DNA from: Phenylobacterium sp. J426
Lineage (GTDB): Bacteria; Pseudomonadota; Alphaproteobacteria; Caulobacterales; Caulobacteraceae
Length of the DNA: 64,000 nt
Reading direction: 5' to 3'
Assembly (NCBI RefSeq): GCF_024699945.1
Contig: NZ_JAJOMY010000001.1
Location: 930,001-994,000, forward strand
The number at the start of each line of letters is the position of its first letter. Within the stretch, counting starts at the first letter, position 1. Below the pieces are notes generated by a model, which made no database searches, was not told the DNA's origin, and was given only the letters and a program-made list of their open reading frames with translations. The position numbers and the translations under genes are program-made. Shown one piece after another: positions 1 to 9,362 of the stretch.

Positions 1-21
1 ATGTCCACCACGGGCGGCTGA
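1..21 (+). CDS. 3' end of an upstream gene (partial)
   Basis: A reading frame runs in from outside the window and ends at the TGA at 19-21, two bases before the moaD ATG. The spacing suggests it belongs to the same operon as the molybdopterin genes. Only six codons are visible, so the product cannot be named. Confidence 0.35.
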   Translation: MSTTGG

Positions 22-23
22 GC

Positions 24-263
24 ATGGCCCGCGTGCTGCTGTTCGGGCCCTTGCGCGACCTCGCGGGATGGCGGGAGCGGACCATCGAGGCGGGCTCCCT
101 GTCGGCGCTGAAGGCGGCTATCGCCGCGGAGGACGCGGCCCTGGCCGAGGCTCTGGACGGTCCGGGCGTGCAGGTGGCGCTGGATCAGGCCCTCGTGCGC
201 GGCGACCCCAAGCTGGCGGCCGGCTCGGAAGTCGCGTTCCTGCCGCCGATGAGCGGCGGATGA
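24..263 (+). CDS. moaD: molybdopterin synthase small subunit MoaD
   Basis: 79-residue ubiquitin-fold sulfur carrier. After activation as a C-terminal thiocarboxylate it donates sulfur to precursor Z within the MoaD/MoaE molybdopterin synthase. The protein ends in the family's Gly-Gly (MSGG), the residue that is adenylated and thiocarboxylated, and the length is normal for the family. It opens a coupled operon: its TGA overlaps the moaE ATG in an ATGA junction at 260-263, fitting the 1:1 complex the two products form. moaA is not in the window. Confidence 0.93.
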   Translation: MARVLLFGPLRDLAGWRERTIEAGSLSALKAAIAAEDAALAEALDGPGVQVALDQALVRGDPKLAAGSEVAFLPPMSGG

Positions 264-718
264 GCATCACCCTGACCGAGGAACCGTTCGACGCCGGCGC
301 CCTGCTCTCGGACTTCACCCGCGGGCGCACCGAGACCGGCGCCGTGGCCACCTTCACCGGCATCGCCCGGGCGGAGCAGGGCTCGACCGCCACCCTGGAG
401 CTCGAGGCCTATCCCGGATTCACCGAGGCGGAGATCGGCAGGATCGCCGAACAGGCGCGGGCGCGGTTCGGGCTCGACGACCTCCTGATCCTGCACCGCG
501 TGGGAGAGATCGCGCCGGGCGAGCCGATCGTCTTCGTCGCCACGGCCGCCGGACATCGCCGCGCGGCCTTCGAGGCCTGCGACTTCCTCATGGATTACTT
601 GAAGTCCAAGGCCCCCTTCTGGAAGAAGGAGCACGGGCCGGGCGGGGCCCGTTGGATCGAGCCCACCGACGCCGACCACGCCGACCGCGCCCGCTGGGAA
701 CAGGAGACCGACCGATGA
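260..718 (+). CDS. moaE: molybdopterin synthase catalytic subunit MoaE
   Basis: 152 residues starting at the ATG overlapping the moaD stop; an open frame continues upstream but is antisense-like low-complexity sequence, so the ATGA junction fixes the start. MoaE holds the active site of molybdopterin synthase and converts precursor Z to molybdopterin. The C-terminal part carries the conserved [14 protein letters not shown] block with the active-site lysines, preceded by the HRVGEI and AAGHRRAAF motifs typical of MoaE. The stop overlaps the moaB start in a second ATGA. Confidence 0.95.
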   Translation: MSITLTEEPFDAGALLSDFTRGRTETGAVATFTGIARAEQGSTATLELEAYPGFTEAEIGRIAEQARARFGLDDLLILHRVGEIAPGEPIVFVATAAGHRRAAFEACDFLMDYLKSKAPFWKKEHGPGGARWIEPTDADHADRARWEQETDR

Positions 719-1260
719 ACGCTTTCACCCCTGGCGGCCGGATCGACGAGAGCAAGCCGATCAAGCCGGTGAAGGTCGCGGTGCTGACCATCTCCGACAC
801 CCGCGACGAGGAGAGCGACACCTCCGGTCATCTGCTGGCCGAGCGCGTGAAGAGCGCGGGTCACGAGTTGGCTGGCAAGGGCATCGTCCGCGACGACGTC
901 GACGAAATCCGCAAGCAGGTGCTGGCCTGGGTCGAGCAGGGCGTCGAGGCCATCGTCACCACCGGCGGTACGGGCATCACCGGCCGCGACGTCACGCCCG
1001 AGGCCATCCGCCCGCTGTTCGACAAGGAGATCGACGGCTTCTCGGTGATCTTCCACCTGGTCAGCTACCAGTCGGTGGGTCTCTCGACCCTGCAGAGCCG
1101 TGCGCTGGCCGGCATCGTGAAGGGCTGCTTCGTCTTCTGCCTGCCGGGCTCGAACGGCGCGGTGAAGGACGGCTGGGACAAGGTGATCTCCGCCCAGCTC
1201 GACAGCCGCCACGGCCCCTGCAACATGGTCGAGCTCATGCCCCGGCTCATGGAAGCGTGA
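715..1260 (+). CDS. moaB: molybdenum cofactor biosynthesis protein B
   Basis: 181-residue MoaB/MogA-fold protein, related to the enzyme that adenylates molybdopterin before metal insertion. Visible family signatures are the [14 protein letters not shown] start of the domain, the [16 protein letters not shown] molybdopterin-binding loop and [13 protein letters not shown] near the C-terminus. The start is the ATG overlapping the moaE stop. MoaB and Mog are hard to separate by eye; length and operon context favour MoaB. Confidence 0.92.
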   Translation: MNAFTPGGRIDESKPIKPVKVAVLTISDTRDEESDTSGHLLAERVKSAGHELAGKGIVRDDVDEIRKQVLAWVEQGVEAIVTTGGTGITGRDVTPEAIRPLFDKEIDGFSVIFHLVSYQSVGLSTLQSRALAGIVKGCFVFCLPGSNGAVKDGWDKVISAQLDSRHGPCNMVELMPRLMEA

Positions 1261-1724
1261 CGAAGCTCACCCACATCGACGAGACCGGCCGCGCCCGCAT
1301 GGTCGACGTCTCGGACAAGGCGGTCACCCCCCGAGAGGCCGTCGCTGAGGGCTTTCTGCGCATGGCGCCTGGGACCCTTGCGCTCGCCCTGTCGGGCGAG
1401 GGGAAGAAGGGCAATGTCCGCGCCGTGGCCGAGATCGCCGGCGTGATGGCGGCGAAGAAGACCGCCGACCTGATCCCGATGTGCCACCCGCTGCCGATCA
1501 CCAAGGCCGAGGTGCGGGTCGAGCCGGGCGATGGCGGGCTGTCGGTGACCGCCCGCGTGAAGACCACGGGCCAGACCGGCGTCGAGATGGAGGCGCTGAC
1601 GGCCGCCTCCGTGGCGCTCCTGACCCTCTACGACATGCTGAAGGCCGCAGAGAAGGGCATGGTCATCGAGGCCGTCCGCCTGGTCGAGAAGACCGGCGGC
1701 AAGTCGGGCGACTGGCGCGCGTGA
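1257..1724 (+). CDS. moaC: cyclic pyranopterin monophosphate synthase MoaC
   Basis: 155 residues from a GTG codon overlapping the moaB TGA (GTGA junction). MoaC acts with MoaA in the first step from GTP, forming cyclic pyranopterin monophosphate. Conserved features are the LTHIDE start, the [13 protein letters not shown] segment with catalytic histidine, the [20 protein letters not shown] helix and the KTGGKSGDW end. The same four-base coupling links it to moeA. Confidence 0.96.
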   Translation: MTKLTHIDETGRARMVDVSDKAVTPREAVAEGFLRMAPGTLALALSGEGKKGNVRAVAEIAGVMAAKKTADLIPMCHPLPITKAEVRVEPGDGGLSVTARVKTTGQTGVEMEALTAASVALLTLYDMLKAAEKGMVIEAVRLVEKTGGKSGDWRA

Positions 1725-2923
1725 AGCTGCTTCCGGTCGACGAGGCGCGGGCGCGGATGCTGGCGGAGGTTCCGGCGGCCGGCGTCGAGCGCGTGGCGCT
1801 GGCCCAGGCGAGCGGCCGCGTGCTGGCCGAGGATGTCGCCGCCGCGCGGGACCAGCCGCCGTTCCACGCCTCGGCCATGGACGGCTATGCCGTCCGCAGC
1901 GCGGACGGTGCGGCGACGCTGAAGGTCGTGGGCGAGAGCGCGGCGGGGACGGGCTACGCCGGCGTGCTGCGGGCGGGCGAGGCCGTGCGGATCTTCACCG
2001 GCGCGGCGCTGCCTGAGGGCGCCGACGCCGTCGTCATCCAGGAGGATGCGACGCGCGGCGGCGATTCGGTGATCGTCCCGGAGACGCCGGCCGGCAAGCA
2101 CGTGCGTCCGGCGGGCGGAGACTTCCGGGCCGGCCAGGCGCTGCTGGCCGCTGGAGCGCGGCTGGATCCCTGGCGGGTGTCGCTGGGCGCGGCCGCGGGC
2201 CGGGCCGACCTGGTCGTGGCCCGACGCCCGCGCGTGGCCCTGTTCTCGACGGGCGAGGAGATCGTCGAGGCGCCGGCGAGCCCCGGCCCGTTCCAGATCT
2301 ACGACTCCGGCTCGCCGGCCCTGTCGGCGATGATCGCCGGCTGGGGCGGCGAGGTCTCCCGCGCCCGGCCGGTCCGCGACGACCTGGACGCCACCGTTGA
2401 GGCGCTGCGAGCGGCGGACGGCGAGTTGGTCGTCACCATCGGCGGGGCGTCGGTGGGCGACCACGACCTGGTGCGCAAGGCCGGCGCCGCCCTGGGCCTG
2501 GAGCTCAAGGTCGCCAGCGTCAACGTCCGCCCCGGAAAGCCCACCTTCTTCGGCCGGCTCGCCGATGGGCGGCTGATGCTGGGGCTGCCGGGCAATCCCG
2601 CCTCGGCGTTCGTGTGCGCCGAGCTCTTCCTGCGGCCGATCCTCGCCCGGTGGCAGGGGGCCGATCCCGCCCCACGCACCCTCGCCGCGCGCTTGGAAGA
2701 AGACCTGCCGGCCAACGGCAGCCGCGAGCACTGGATGCGCGCCAAGCTCACGTTCTCGGACGGGGGCGTCAGCGTGCGGCCGTTCCGCGATCAGGACTCC
2801 TCGCTGGTCAGCGTGTTCGCGGCCGCCGACGGCCTGCTGGGCCGTCAGGCCGAGGCGCCGGCCGCCGCGGCAGGGGACGTGGTGGACGTGCTGCCGTTGT
2901 CGCGGCTGTTTTCGGGCGCATAA
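1721..2923 (+). CDS. moeA: molybdopterin molybdenumtransferase MoeA
   Basis: 400 residues from the GTG at 1721, overlapping the moaC stop; the longer upstream frame is antisense-like sequence inside moaC. MoeA inserts molybdate into adenylylated molybdopterin. Motifs: [11 protein letters not shown] near residue 45, [42 protein letters not shown] of the MoCF-binding domain, and [10 protein letters not shown] before the C-terminal domain IV. Its last 79 bases overlap the 3' end of the opposing xdhC-like gene. Confidence 0.95.
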   Translation: MKLLPVDEARARMLAEVPAAGVERVALAQASGRVLAEDVAAARDQPPFHASAMDGYAVRSADGAATLKVVGESAAGTGYAGVLRAGEAVRIFTGAALPEGADAVVIQEDATRGGDSVIVPETPAGKHVRPAGGDFRAGQALLAAGARLDPWRVSLGAAAGRADLVVARRPRVALFSTGEEIVEAPASPGPFQIYDSGSPALSAMIAGWGGEVSRARPVRDDLDATVEALRAADGELVVTIGGASVGDHDLVRKAGAALGLELKVASVNVRPGKPTFFGRLADGRLMLGLPGNPASAFVCAELFLRPILARWQGADPAPRTLAARLEEDLPANGSREHWMRAKLTFSDGGVSVRPFRDQDSSLVSVFAAADGLLGRQAEAPAAAAGDVVDVLPLSRLFSGA

Positions 2924-3876
2924 CGCAGCGCGGTGATCTCGCCGATCACCGACACCGCCACTTCGAAGGGCGCCTTGCCGCCGATATCCAGACCAATGGG
3001 CGCGTGCAGGCGGGCGATCGCTGCGTCGGGCATGCCCTGCGCGCGCAGCTCCTCCAGCCTCCCCGACAGCCGACGCCGCGCCCCGAGGAGGCCCACATAG
3101 GCCGCCTTCGACGGCAAGGCGACCCGCAGCGCTTCGCGGTCGGTGTCGAGGTCGTGGGTGGCGACGGCGACATGGGTCCAGGGGTCAAGGCCGATCGCCG
3201 CCAGCGCCTGGGCCGGCTGGTCGCGGCGGTAGGCGATCCCGGTCACGGGCGGTGGGGTCTCCGGCCCTTTGGGCCTCACGAGTGTGGTCTCGAAGCCGGA
3301 ACGCGCGCCCAGTTCGGCGATGGCGAGCGCGGTGGGATCGCCGCCGACGACGACCAGCCGGGGCGTGGGCTCATACGCCCGCTCGACCACCGCCTCCATC
3401 CAGGGCGAGACCTCCGCCGCGCAGACGCGGGCGTGGCCGTCGCTGACGTAGACGACGGGTCGGCGCTCGATCCAGGCCGCCAGCACCTCGCCGATGGCTG
3501 CATCGTCAGGCCGCACGCGCTCCAGGAAGATCTCGATGCGCGCGCCGCACAGCAGCCGGATGTCGGGCCAGGGACTGCCTTCGCCATAGACCAGCGTGCG
3601 CGGCTCGCCGTCGGCCAGGCAGGCGGCGGCATGGCCGGCCACGTCGCCCTCGACGCAGCCGCCGGAGAAGTAGCCGCTGACCACGCCGACGGCGAAGACC
3701 ATCTGCGTGCCGGCGGGCCGCGGGCCGCCGCCCTCCACCGCGATCAGCGTGGCCAGCACGCAGGCCTCGCCTGCCGCGCGCGCCGCATCGAGCGCCGGCC
3801 GCACGTCGTCGGCGAGGCCGAACACCGGCCACTCGGCCAGGGGCCCGATCGGACTCGGGATCTGCGGCGGAATCAC
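2845..3876 (-). CDS. XdhC/CoxF family protein
   Basis: 343-residue XdhC-family protein, a group that inserts or sulfurates molybdenum cofactor in xanthine dehydrogenase-like enzymes. The N-terminal XdhC/CoxI part carries GGGPRPAGTQMVF and SGGCVEGDV; a C-terminal Rossmann-type part starts at LVVVGGDPTALAIAELG. No xdhA/xdhB lies nearby, so its client enzyme is elsewhere. The last ~26 residues (after LRYAPE) are a Ser/Thr/Ala tail read antisense to moeA, which may mean the original stop was lost or the overlap is genuine. Confidence 0.85.
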   Translation of the reverse strand: MIPPQIPSPIGPLAEWPVFGLADDVRPALDAARAAGEACVLATLIAVEGGGPRPAGTQMVFAVGVVSGYFSGGCVEGDVAGHAAACLADGEPRTLVYGEGSPWPDIRLLCGARIEIFLERVRPDDAAIGEVLAAWIERRPVVYVSDGHARVCAAEVSPWMEAVVERAYEPTPRLVVVGGDPTALAIAELGARSGFETTLVRPKGPETPPPVTGIAYRRDQPAQALAAIGLDPWTHVAVATHDLDTDREALRVALPSKAAYVGLLGARRRLSGRLEELRAQGMPDAAIARLHAPIGLDIGGKAPFEVAVSVIGEITALRYAPENSRDNGSTSTTSPAAAAGASA

Positions 3877-3971
3877 GCTTTAAGACTCACGAAAGGTCTC
3901 GGTCACGGCTTCTTAGGCCTTCCAGGTGAAGATGGCGGCTCAAGAGGACTACACCAAGCCTTCGCTCATTC

Positions 3972-4835
3972 ATGACCTCCCTCCTCAACAAACTCGGCCT
4001 CGGATCGGGGCAGTTCGGCCTTGAGCAGCCGGCCCTTCGCGGCCGGCCGCGCGAGGTCGAGGCCCGCGACATCCTCTCGATCGCCGCGCGATCGGGCCTC
4101 GGTGTTCTGGAGGTGGGCCGCCATAGCCAGGTCGCCGAGAGCCAGCTGGGTCAGGCGCTGCCGCGCCCCTGCCCGTTCCGCATGACCCTGACCACCGTCC
4201 GCCCCGACCGCGGGCCGGACCTGGTGGAGACCGAAATCCGCGCCCAGATGGCCCGCATGGGCGTGGAGCGTGTAGACGCCCTGCTGGCGCCCTCGGCCAC
4301 CGACCTGTTCTCGCCGCTGGGACCCAAGCTGTGGGACCGGCTGCGCAAGCTTAAGGACGAGGGCCTGTGCGCCAAGATCGGCGTCTCGGTCTATGCCTCG
4401 GACGATCCCGTGGGCCTCGCCAAGCGCTTCAAGCCGGACATCGTCCAGGCGCCCGCCTCGCTGCTGGACCAGCGCCTGCTGATCGACGGCACGCTCCGGG
4501 AACTCGCCGGCATGGGCGTCGAGGTGCACCTGCGTTCGATCTTCCTCAACGGCGTGCTGTTCCTGCCGCCTGACCGCGCGCCCAGCCACCTGAAGGCCGC
4601 CGCCGGCCGGATCAGCCGGGCCCGTCGCCTGATCGCCGAGGGTCGCTCCGACCCGCTGCAGGCCGCGCTGGGCTTCGCCCTCTCACGGCCCGAGGCTTCC
4701 GCCGTCCTCGTGGGCGTCAGCTCCGCCGCCGAGATGAGCGCGGTCGTGGCCGCCGCCATGAGCCCGCCGCCGGACCTCGACTGGGACGAGATGGCCCTAG
4801 ACGACCCCGAAGCGCTGGCCTGGGCCGCAGCCTAG
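3972..4835 (+). CDS. aldo/keto reductase family protein
   Basis: 287-residue TIM-barrel oxidoreductase of the aldo/keto reductase superfamily, presumably NAD(P)H-dependent; the substrate is unknown. Family features are the LGLGSGQFGL N-terminal strand, the acidic/helix segment around GVLEVGRHSQ where typical members have a D-x-A-x-x-Y motif, and the C-terminal ALGFALSRPEASAVLVGVSS cofactor-side segment. The usual catalytic tyrosine context is not obvious, so activity is not assured. Divergent from the XdhC gene with 95 bp between starts. Confidence 0.8.
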   Translation: MTSLLNKLGLGSGQFGLEQPALRGRPREVEARDILSIAARSGLGVLEVGRHSQVAESQLGQALPRPCPFRMTLTTVRPDRGPDLVETEIRAQMARMGVERVDALLAPSATDLFSPLGPKLWDRLRKLKDEGLCAKIGVSVYASDDPVGLAKRFKPDIVQAPASLLDQRLLIDGTLRELAGMGVEVHLRSIFLNGVLFLPPDRAPSHLKAAAGRISRARRLIAEGRSDPLQAALGFALSRPEASAVLVGVSSAAEMSAVVAAAMSPPPDLDWDEMALDDPEALAWAAA

Positions 4836-4917
4836 ACACCCTCCAGACCAGCCACAGACACGAAGAAGGGCCGCGCGGACCTCCGCACGACCCCCTCACC
4901 CGCCAGCCTGGCTGACA

Positions 4918-4939
4918 CCCTCTCCCGCGCGGGGGAAGG
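4918..4939. terminator. imperfect GC hairpin between convergent genes
   Basis: An imperfect inverted repeat with core tcccgc/gcggga-like pairing lies between the convergent aldo/keto reductase and dienelactone hydrolase genes. It has no clear T run. A two-way terminator is possible. Confidence 0.3.
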
Positions 4940-4942
4940 ACG

Positions 4943-5803
4943 CTATTTCAGCGCCGTCTTGTACAGCTTGGTCAGTTCGGCCCAGGCGCGTTCGGCTTCG
5001 GCCTGGTTGTAGACCTGGCTTCCGGGGACGGTCCAACCGTGGTCGCCCTGATAGACCTCGACCGTCGCCGGTCGCTTCGTCTCCGCGAACGTGGCCTTCA
5101 GGATCTCCTTCGACTCGGGATCCCGCGCATCGTCGTTCTTGGCGACCGCGACCAGGTACGAGGCCTTTGTCTTGGCGACCAGAAGGTGCGGACTGGCCGG
5201 CTCCTTGGTGGTCAGGCCGCCGCCGTGGAAGCTGGCGACGGCGCCGATGCGGTTCGGCGCGGCGCCGGCCGTCTGGAACGACAGCGGGCCGCCCATGCAG
5301 TAGCCCTGCACGCCCATCATCTTCTTCTTGTTCACCTGCGGCTGGGCGTCGAGGAAGGCGACGTAGGCCTTGGCGTCCTCGAACGGGTTATCCCCCTCGA
5401 CCAGCGCCATGCGGTAAGCCATCAGGGCCTTGCGGCCCTCAGGGTCGCCGAAGTTCAGCTTCTGGGTCTCGGCCTGCTTGGCCGAACGGTAGAAGGGGTT
5501 CACGACCAGGACCGCGTAGCCCTGCGCCGCCAGTCTGCGGCCCATGTCGCGGAACACGGGGCGCAGGCCGCCGATGTCCGGCCACACCAGCACGCCGGGC
5601 CACGGCCCCTTGCCGGCCGGATAGAAGAACGCCGCCTCGGACTCGCCGTCCGGCGTCTTCACCGTCACGTCCTTCTCGGTGACGCCGCCCTGAGCTTGCG
5701 CCTCGGCGGCGGTCAGCGAGACGGCGGCGACGCTGAGGGCGCCCAGCCCGATCGTCCGGCGCGAGACCGGCTCGGCCCACGGATTGATGTCCTCGTCGCA
5801 CAT
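4943..5803 (-). CDS. dienelactone hydrolase family protein, Tat-exported
   Basis: 286-residue alpha/beta hydrolase of the dienelactone hydrolase family. The N-terminus has a twin-arginine type signal (SRRTIG followed by a hydrophobic stretch and an AEAQAQ cleavage-like region), which suggests export in folded form. The nucleophile elbow reads GYCMGG, with the cysteine typical of this family; DHGW near the C-terminus supplies the catalytic histidine. The physiological substrate cannot be read from sequence; many relatives act on unknown esters or lactones. Confidence 0.85.
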   Translation of the reverse strand: MCDEDINPWAEPVSRRTIGLGALSVAAVSLTAAEAQAQGGVTEKDVTVKTPDGESEAAFFYPAGKGPWPGVLVWPDIGGLRPVFRDMGRRLAAQGYAVLVVNPFYRSAKQAETQKLNFGDPEGRKALMAYRMALVEGDNPFEDAKAYVAFLDAQPQVNKKKMMGVQGYCMGGPLSFQTAGAAPNRIGAVASFHGGGLTTKEPASPHLLVAKTKASYLVAVAKNDDARDPESKEILKATFAETKRPATVEVYQGDHGWTVPGSQVYNQAEAERAWAELTKLYKTALK

Positions 5804-5883
5804 GGCGCGTCCTCCCTTTGGCGTTTCACGGCAAGCGTGGGCGCGATTGTTGCGGGGTTATTTCGGAGAGGGGAACAAAGAAA

Positions 5884-5912
5884 AAGGCGCCGACCCTCAG
5901 GACCGGCGCCTT
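5884..5912 (-). terminator. Rho-independent terminator of ald
   Basis: Perfect 9-bp stem (aaggcgccg at 5884-5892 with cggcgcctt at 5904-5912). On the minus strand a T-rich tract (tttttcttt) follows directly. It sits 25 bases after the ald stop. Confidence 0.8.
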
Positions 5913-5936
5913 CGTCATTTGATCGGGCGGAAGCCT

Positions 5937-7050
5937 TTAGCCCCAGACGCCGTAGGCGTCCTTGAACGGCTTGTTCAGCGCCTCGGCGACCGCCGGGTGG
6001 GTGATCTCGCCCTTCAGCACGTTCAGGCCCTTGGCGAGATGCTTGTTGGTCTTCAGCGCGTCCAAACCCTTGTCCGCCAGCCTCAGTCCGAACGGCAGCG
6101 TGGCGTGGCCCAGGGCTTCGGACGAGGTGCGCAGGGGCGGCGCCCGGCATGTTGGCCACACAGTAGTGAACGACGCCGTCGACGGTGTAGGTCGGATTCT
6201 TGTGCGTGGTGGGCTTCGACGTCTCGAAGCAGCCGCCCTGGTCGATCGAGACGTCGACCAGGACCGCGCCCGGCTTCATCTTCGACAGGTGCTCGCGGCG
6301 GACGAGCTTCGGCGCCGCCGCGCCCGGCGTCAGCACGGCGCCGATGACCACGTCGGCCTTCAGGATCTCCTCCTCCACCGAGTCGTAGGTCGAGTAGCGG
6401 GTGATCACCCGGCCGGCGAAGATGTCGTCGATGTAGCGCATGCGCGGGATCGACCGCTCCATGATCACCACCTCGGCGCCGAGCCCCGCGGCCATGACCG
6501 CGGCGTTGGCGCCGACGACGCCGCCGCCCAGGATGCAGACCCGGGCCGGCGGCACGCCGGGCACGCCCGAGATGAGCAAGCCCATGCCGCCGTTGTGCTT
6601 CAGCAGCGTCTCGCCCGCCGAGAAGACGGCGATGCGGCCGGCGACTTCCGACATCGGCGCCAGCAGCGGCAGGCCGCCGTTGTCGTCGGTGACGGTCTCA
6701 TAGGCGATGGCCGCGCAGCCGGAGGCCAGCAGGCCCTCGGTCTGGGCCGGATCGGGCGCCAGGTGCAGGTAGGTGAAGAGGATGTGCTTGTCGGTGAGGC
6801 GGGCCCACTCGACGGCCTGGGGCTCCTTCACCTTCACGATCATCTCGGCGCCCGAGAAGACCGCGTCGGCGTCCGGAACGATCTTGGCGCCCGCCCGGAC
6901 ATAGGCCTCGTCGCCGTAACCCGCGCCGCCGCCGGCGCCCTGCTCGACCAGCACCTCGTGGCCATGGGCCACATACTCGCGGACCGCCGCGGGCGTCAGG
7001 CCCACGCGATATTCGTCCGGCTTGATCTCACGAGGCACGCCAACGCGCAT
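5937..7050 (-). CDS. ald: alanine dehydrogenase (frameshifted as sequenced)
   Basis: NAD-dependent alanine dehydrogenase, interconverting L-alanine and pyruvate plus ammonia. The N-terminus MRVGVPREIKPDEYRVGLTP, the HILFTYLHLA segment with the substrate-site histidine, and the GGGVVGANAA Rossmann glycine motif are typical. After VHYCVANMPGA the frame breaks near 6131-6140 (GGGG run at 6134-6137); the missing C-terminus, ending KPFKDAYGVWG at 5937, continues in the next frame. One base removed gives 370 residues, the normal length. Likely a sequencing error. Monocistronic with its own terminator. Confidence 0.92.
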
Positions 7051-7253
7051 GAGGCCCTCCCTAAGGGTCCGTTATTGCGGAGAGCGCGTGGTTTGGGGGA
7101 GACTGTGCCGGTGTCAACCGGAGTTCTCCGGGGTCACATGAGGCTGTCCTCACGAACGGCGGCGCCAACGACGCCGTCCGGATGGCCCGCCGGCGTCGCA
7201 GTCAGGGCGCCTCCGCCCCAATCATCGGCTAAGATCCATTCCGCGGGAGCGGT

Positions 7254-7668
7254 TCAGCGCGCCGCCAGGTCGGCTCCGAAGCGGAAGCGGAACGGCAGGC
7301 CGTTGGCTTCGCCCACGCCGAAGGCGCGCCCCTGGGTGGGCTGCTGGAAGGTCATGGCGATACGGCCGCCGTCCGAGCACTTGAGGTCCAGCCGCGGCGC
7401 GCGCCGGCGGTTCTCGTACCAGCCCGCGCAGGCGAAGCCCGCGTCGGCGACGTCGGTCAGCGCGATGCGGCCCCGCAGGGCCCGGGCGCTCCGCCCGCCC
7501 GGTGAGCAGTCGATCGCCGTAGCGGGCCACAGCCGGCGTCTCGGCAGCGGGCCGACGCCCTTCCCATGTCGAGGCGAACGGCTGGATGTCCACCTGGGAC
7601 ACCACGGCGGACGGCGGCGCGCCGCCGACGAGCAGGGCCATCGAGGCCGCGAGGATCGTCAGAGCCAT
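7254..7668 (-). CDS. hypothetical secreted protein (frameshifted as sequenced)
   Basis: I do not recognise this family. From the ATG at 7668 the product begins with a signal-peptide-like stretch (MALTILAASMALLVGG, then APPSAVVS). After RYGDRLLTG the frame becomes arginine-rich antisense-like sequence; another frame carries a convincing continuation (GRIALTDVADAGFACAGWYENRRR through FGADLAAR) to the stop at 7254. One extra base around 7490-7503 explains this and gives 137 residues. Two cysteines in the second half could form a disulfide. Confidence 0.55.
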
Positions 7669-7747
7669 GCGCCGATCATGGCCACAACCCTGGGCCGCAG
7701 ACAGTCGCCCGGCACAACCGCCCTCCATCACGATCGCGGCACGAAAA

Positions 7748-7774
7748 AGCCCGCCGCGGTTTCCCGGGCGGGCT
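7748..7774 (-). terminator. Rho-independent terminator of the exbD-like gene
   Basis: Stem agcccgcc (7748-7755) with ggcgggct (7767-7774). On the minus strand ttttt follows the stem. It lies 24 bases after the stop of the ExbD-family gene. Confidence 0.8.
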
Positions 7775-7797
7775 CTCCGTAATCTGGGTCGAAGGGC

Positions 7798-8240
7798 CTA
7801 GAGCTCTTCGTTGATCAGCGCGACCTGGTAGAAGCCGTTGCCCTGCAGGTCGTTCATCACCGACATGAAGTCGCCGTAGCGGACGTCGCGGTCGGCGCGG
7901 ATGTACACGCGCTGTTCGGTCGGCGGGGTGGCCGGGTCGTCCGCCTGCAGGCGGGCGCTCAGGTCGCCGGCCAGACGGTCGAGCCGGGTGGGCTGGTCGC
8001 CGATGAAGAGGCCGCCGCGCTGGATGTTCACCAGCGTGGGCTCCTTCACGATCGTGCCGGGCGGCGGCGGGATCGCGGGGGGGCAGGTCGAGCTTGATCG
8101 ACACCGTGGCGGCCGGGATCGACACCATGAAGATGATGAGGAGCACGAGCATCACGTCCACGAAGGGCGTGACGTTCATGTCCGAGTTCTGGCCGAGGTC
8201 GAACTTGCTTCCGCCCCCCGCCGCCGACTTTCGCACCCAT
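7798..8240 (-). CDS. ExbD/TolR family biopolymer transport protein (frameshifted)
   Basis: ExbD/TolR proteins transmit proton-motive force from an ExbB/TolQ motor to envelope partners. The MNVTPFVDVMLVLLIIFMV segment is the single transmembrane helix with the essential aspartate. A 7-G run at 8077-8083 (minus-strand C7) shifts the frame; one base less joins LDLPP to AIPPPPGTIVKEP and on to the stop at 7798. The start is unclear: ATG at 8240 gives MGAKVGGGG but needs a second one-base correction in the G6 run near 8215, while a TTG at 8272 needs none. No exbB/tolQ adjoins it. Confidence 0.82.
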
Positions 8241-8375
8241 ACGTCCTGGATCCTTCCCTCGGGCGTGCGCAACCTTGCGCGCCCGTTCGCCGGACCATTG
8301 GCAAGCCCAAAACGACTTGTAAAGCGTGAACGCGCGCGCCTTGCGGCCGGAGGGGCCCCGATCTAGGGGGAAGCC

Positions 8376-9362
8376 ATGAATTTCAGCTTCGACGCCTATG
8401 TCTCGGCCGCGCTTTTCGACGGTTCGGGGAACGCCGGATTCGCTTTGGGCGACGGTACGGTTCGGTTCGCCGGGGGCCCGGGCCGCGACATGGCGGTCGA
8501 GGCGCACGACGGCGCCAGCCTCTCGGCCGCAGTCCATCCGAGCCGGCAGGGCCTGGTCTCGGGCGGCGACGACGGCCGCCTGGTCTGGGCGCGGCCGGAC
8601 GGATCGTTCGACGTGCTGGCCGAGCTGAAGGGCAAGTGGATCGACACGGTGGCGGCCTCCGCCGAGTCCGGCCTGATCGCCTTCGGGGCCGGCCGCGAGC
8701 TGCATGTCCGCGACGTGAAGGACGCCGCCCTCCAGCGCACCTTCGGCCACGAGCGGACGATCGCCGACGTCGCCTTCGACCCGAAGGGCCGCCGACTGGC
8801 GGTGGCGAGCTATGGCGGCGCCTACCTCTGGTACGCGCGCATCGCAGACCAGAAGCCGGCGGTCCTCAAATGGGCCGGCAGCCACATCGCCGTGGTCTGG
8901 AGCCCGGACGGCAAGTTCCTGATCAGCGCCATGCAGGAGAACCAGCTGCACGGCTGGCGGGTGGCCGACGAAAAGAACATGCGGATGGGCGGCTATCCCA
9001 CCAAGCCCCGCAGCCTGGCCTTCATGTCCAAGGGCTCCCTTCTCGCCACCTCCGGCGCCAACGGCGTGGTCGTCTGGCCGTTCTCCGGCCCCGCCGGCCC
9101 GATGGGCAAGGAGGCGGCCGAAGTCGGCTATGACGAGAGCACGACCGTGACGAAGGTGGCTGCGGCCTTCGCCACCAGCTGGCTCGCCGCGGGGACCGAG
9201 GACGGCCGCGTCTGGGCCTGCGACCTGACGGGCCAGCGGATCATCCCGCTGAAGGCCGAGAAGGGCAGCCAGATCACCGCGCTGGCCATCACGCCGGACG
9301 CCAGGCGGGTCGCCTGGGGCGACGAGGACGGCCACGCCGGCGTGGCGGAGGTCGTCGGCTAG
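8376..9362 (+). CDS. WD40 repeat protein
   Basis: 328 residues made of WD40-type beta-propeller repeats: recurrent HPSRQGLVSGGDDGRLVWARPDG, FDPKGRRLAVASYGGAYLWYA, VVWSPDGKFLISA and ITALAITPDARRVAWGDEDGH blades with the usual G-D/S-D-G-x-[LV]-x-[VI]-W pattern. No signal peptide, so probably a cytoplasmic scaffold. Its specific role is unknown. It ends in a four-base overlap with the convergent nitroreductase gene. Confidence 0.85.
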   Translation: MNFSFDAYVSAALFDGSGNAGFALGDGTVRFAGGPGRDMAVEAHDGASLSAAVHPSRQGLVSGGDDGRLVWARPDGSFDVLAELKGKWIDTVAASAESGLIAFGAGRELHVRDVKDAALQRTFGHERTIADVAFDPKGRRLAVASYGGAYLWYARIADQKPAVLKWAGSHIAVVWSPDGKFLISAMQENQLHGWRVADEKNMRMGGYPTKPRSLAFMSKGSLLATSGANGVVVWPFSGPAGPMGKEAAEVGYDESTTVTKVAAAFATSWLAAGTEDGRVWACDLTGQRIIPLKAEKGSQITALAITPDARRVAWGDEDGHAGVAEVVG

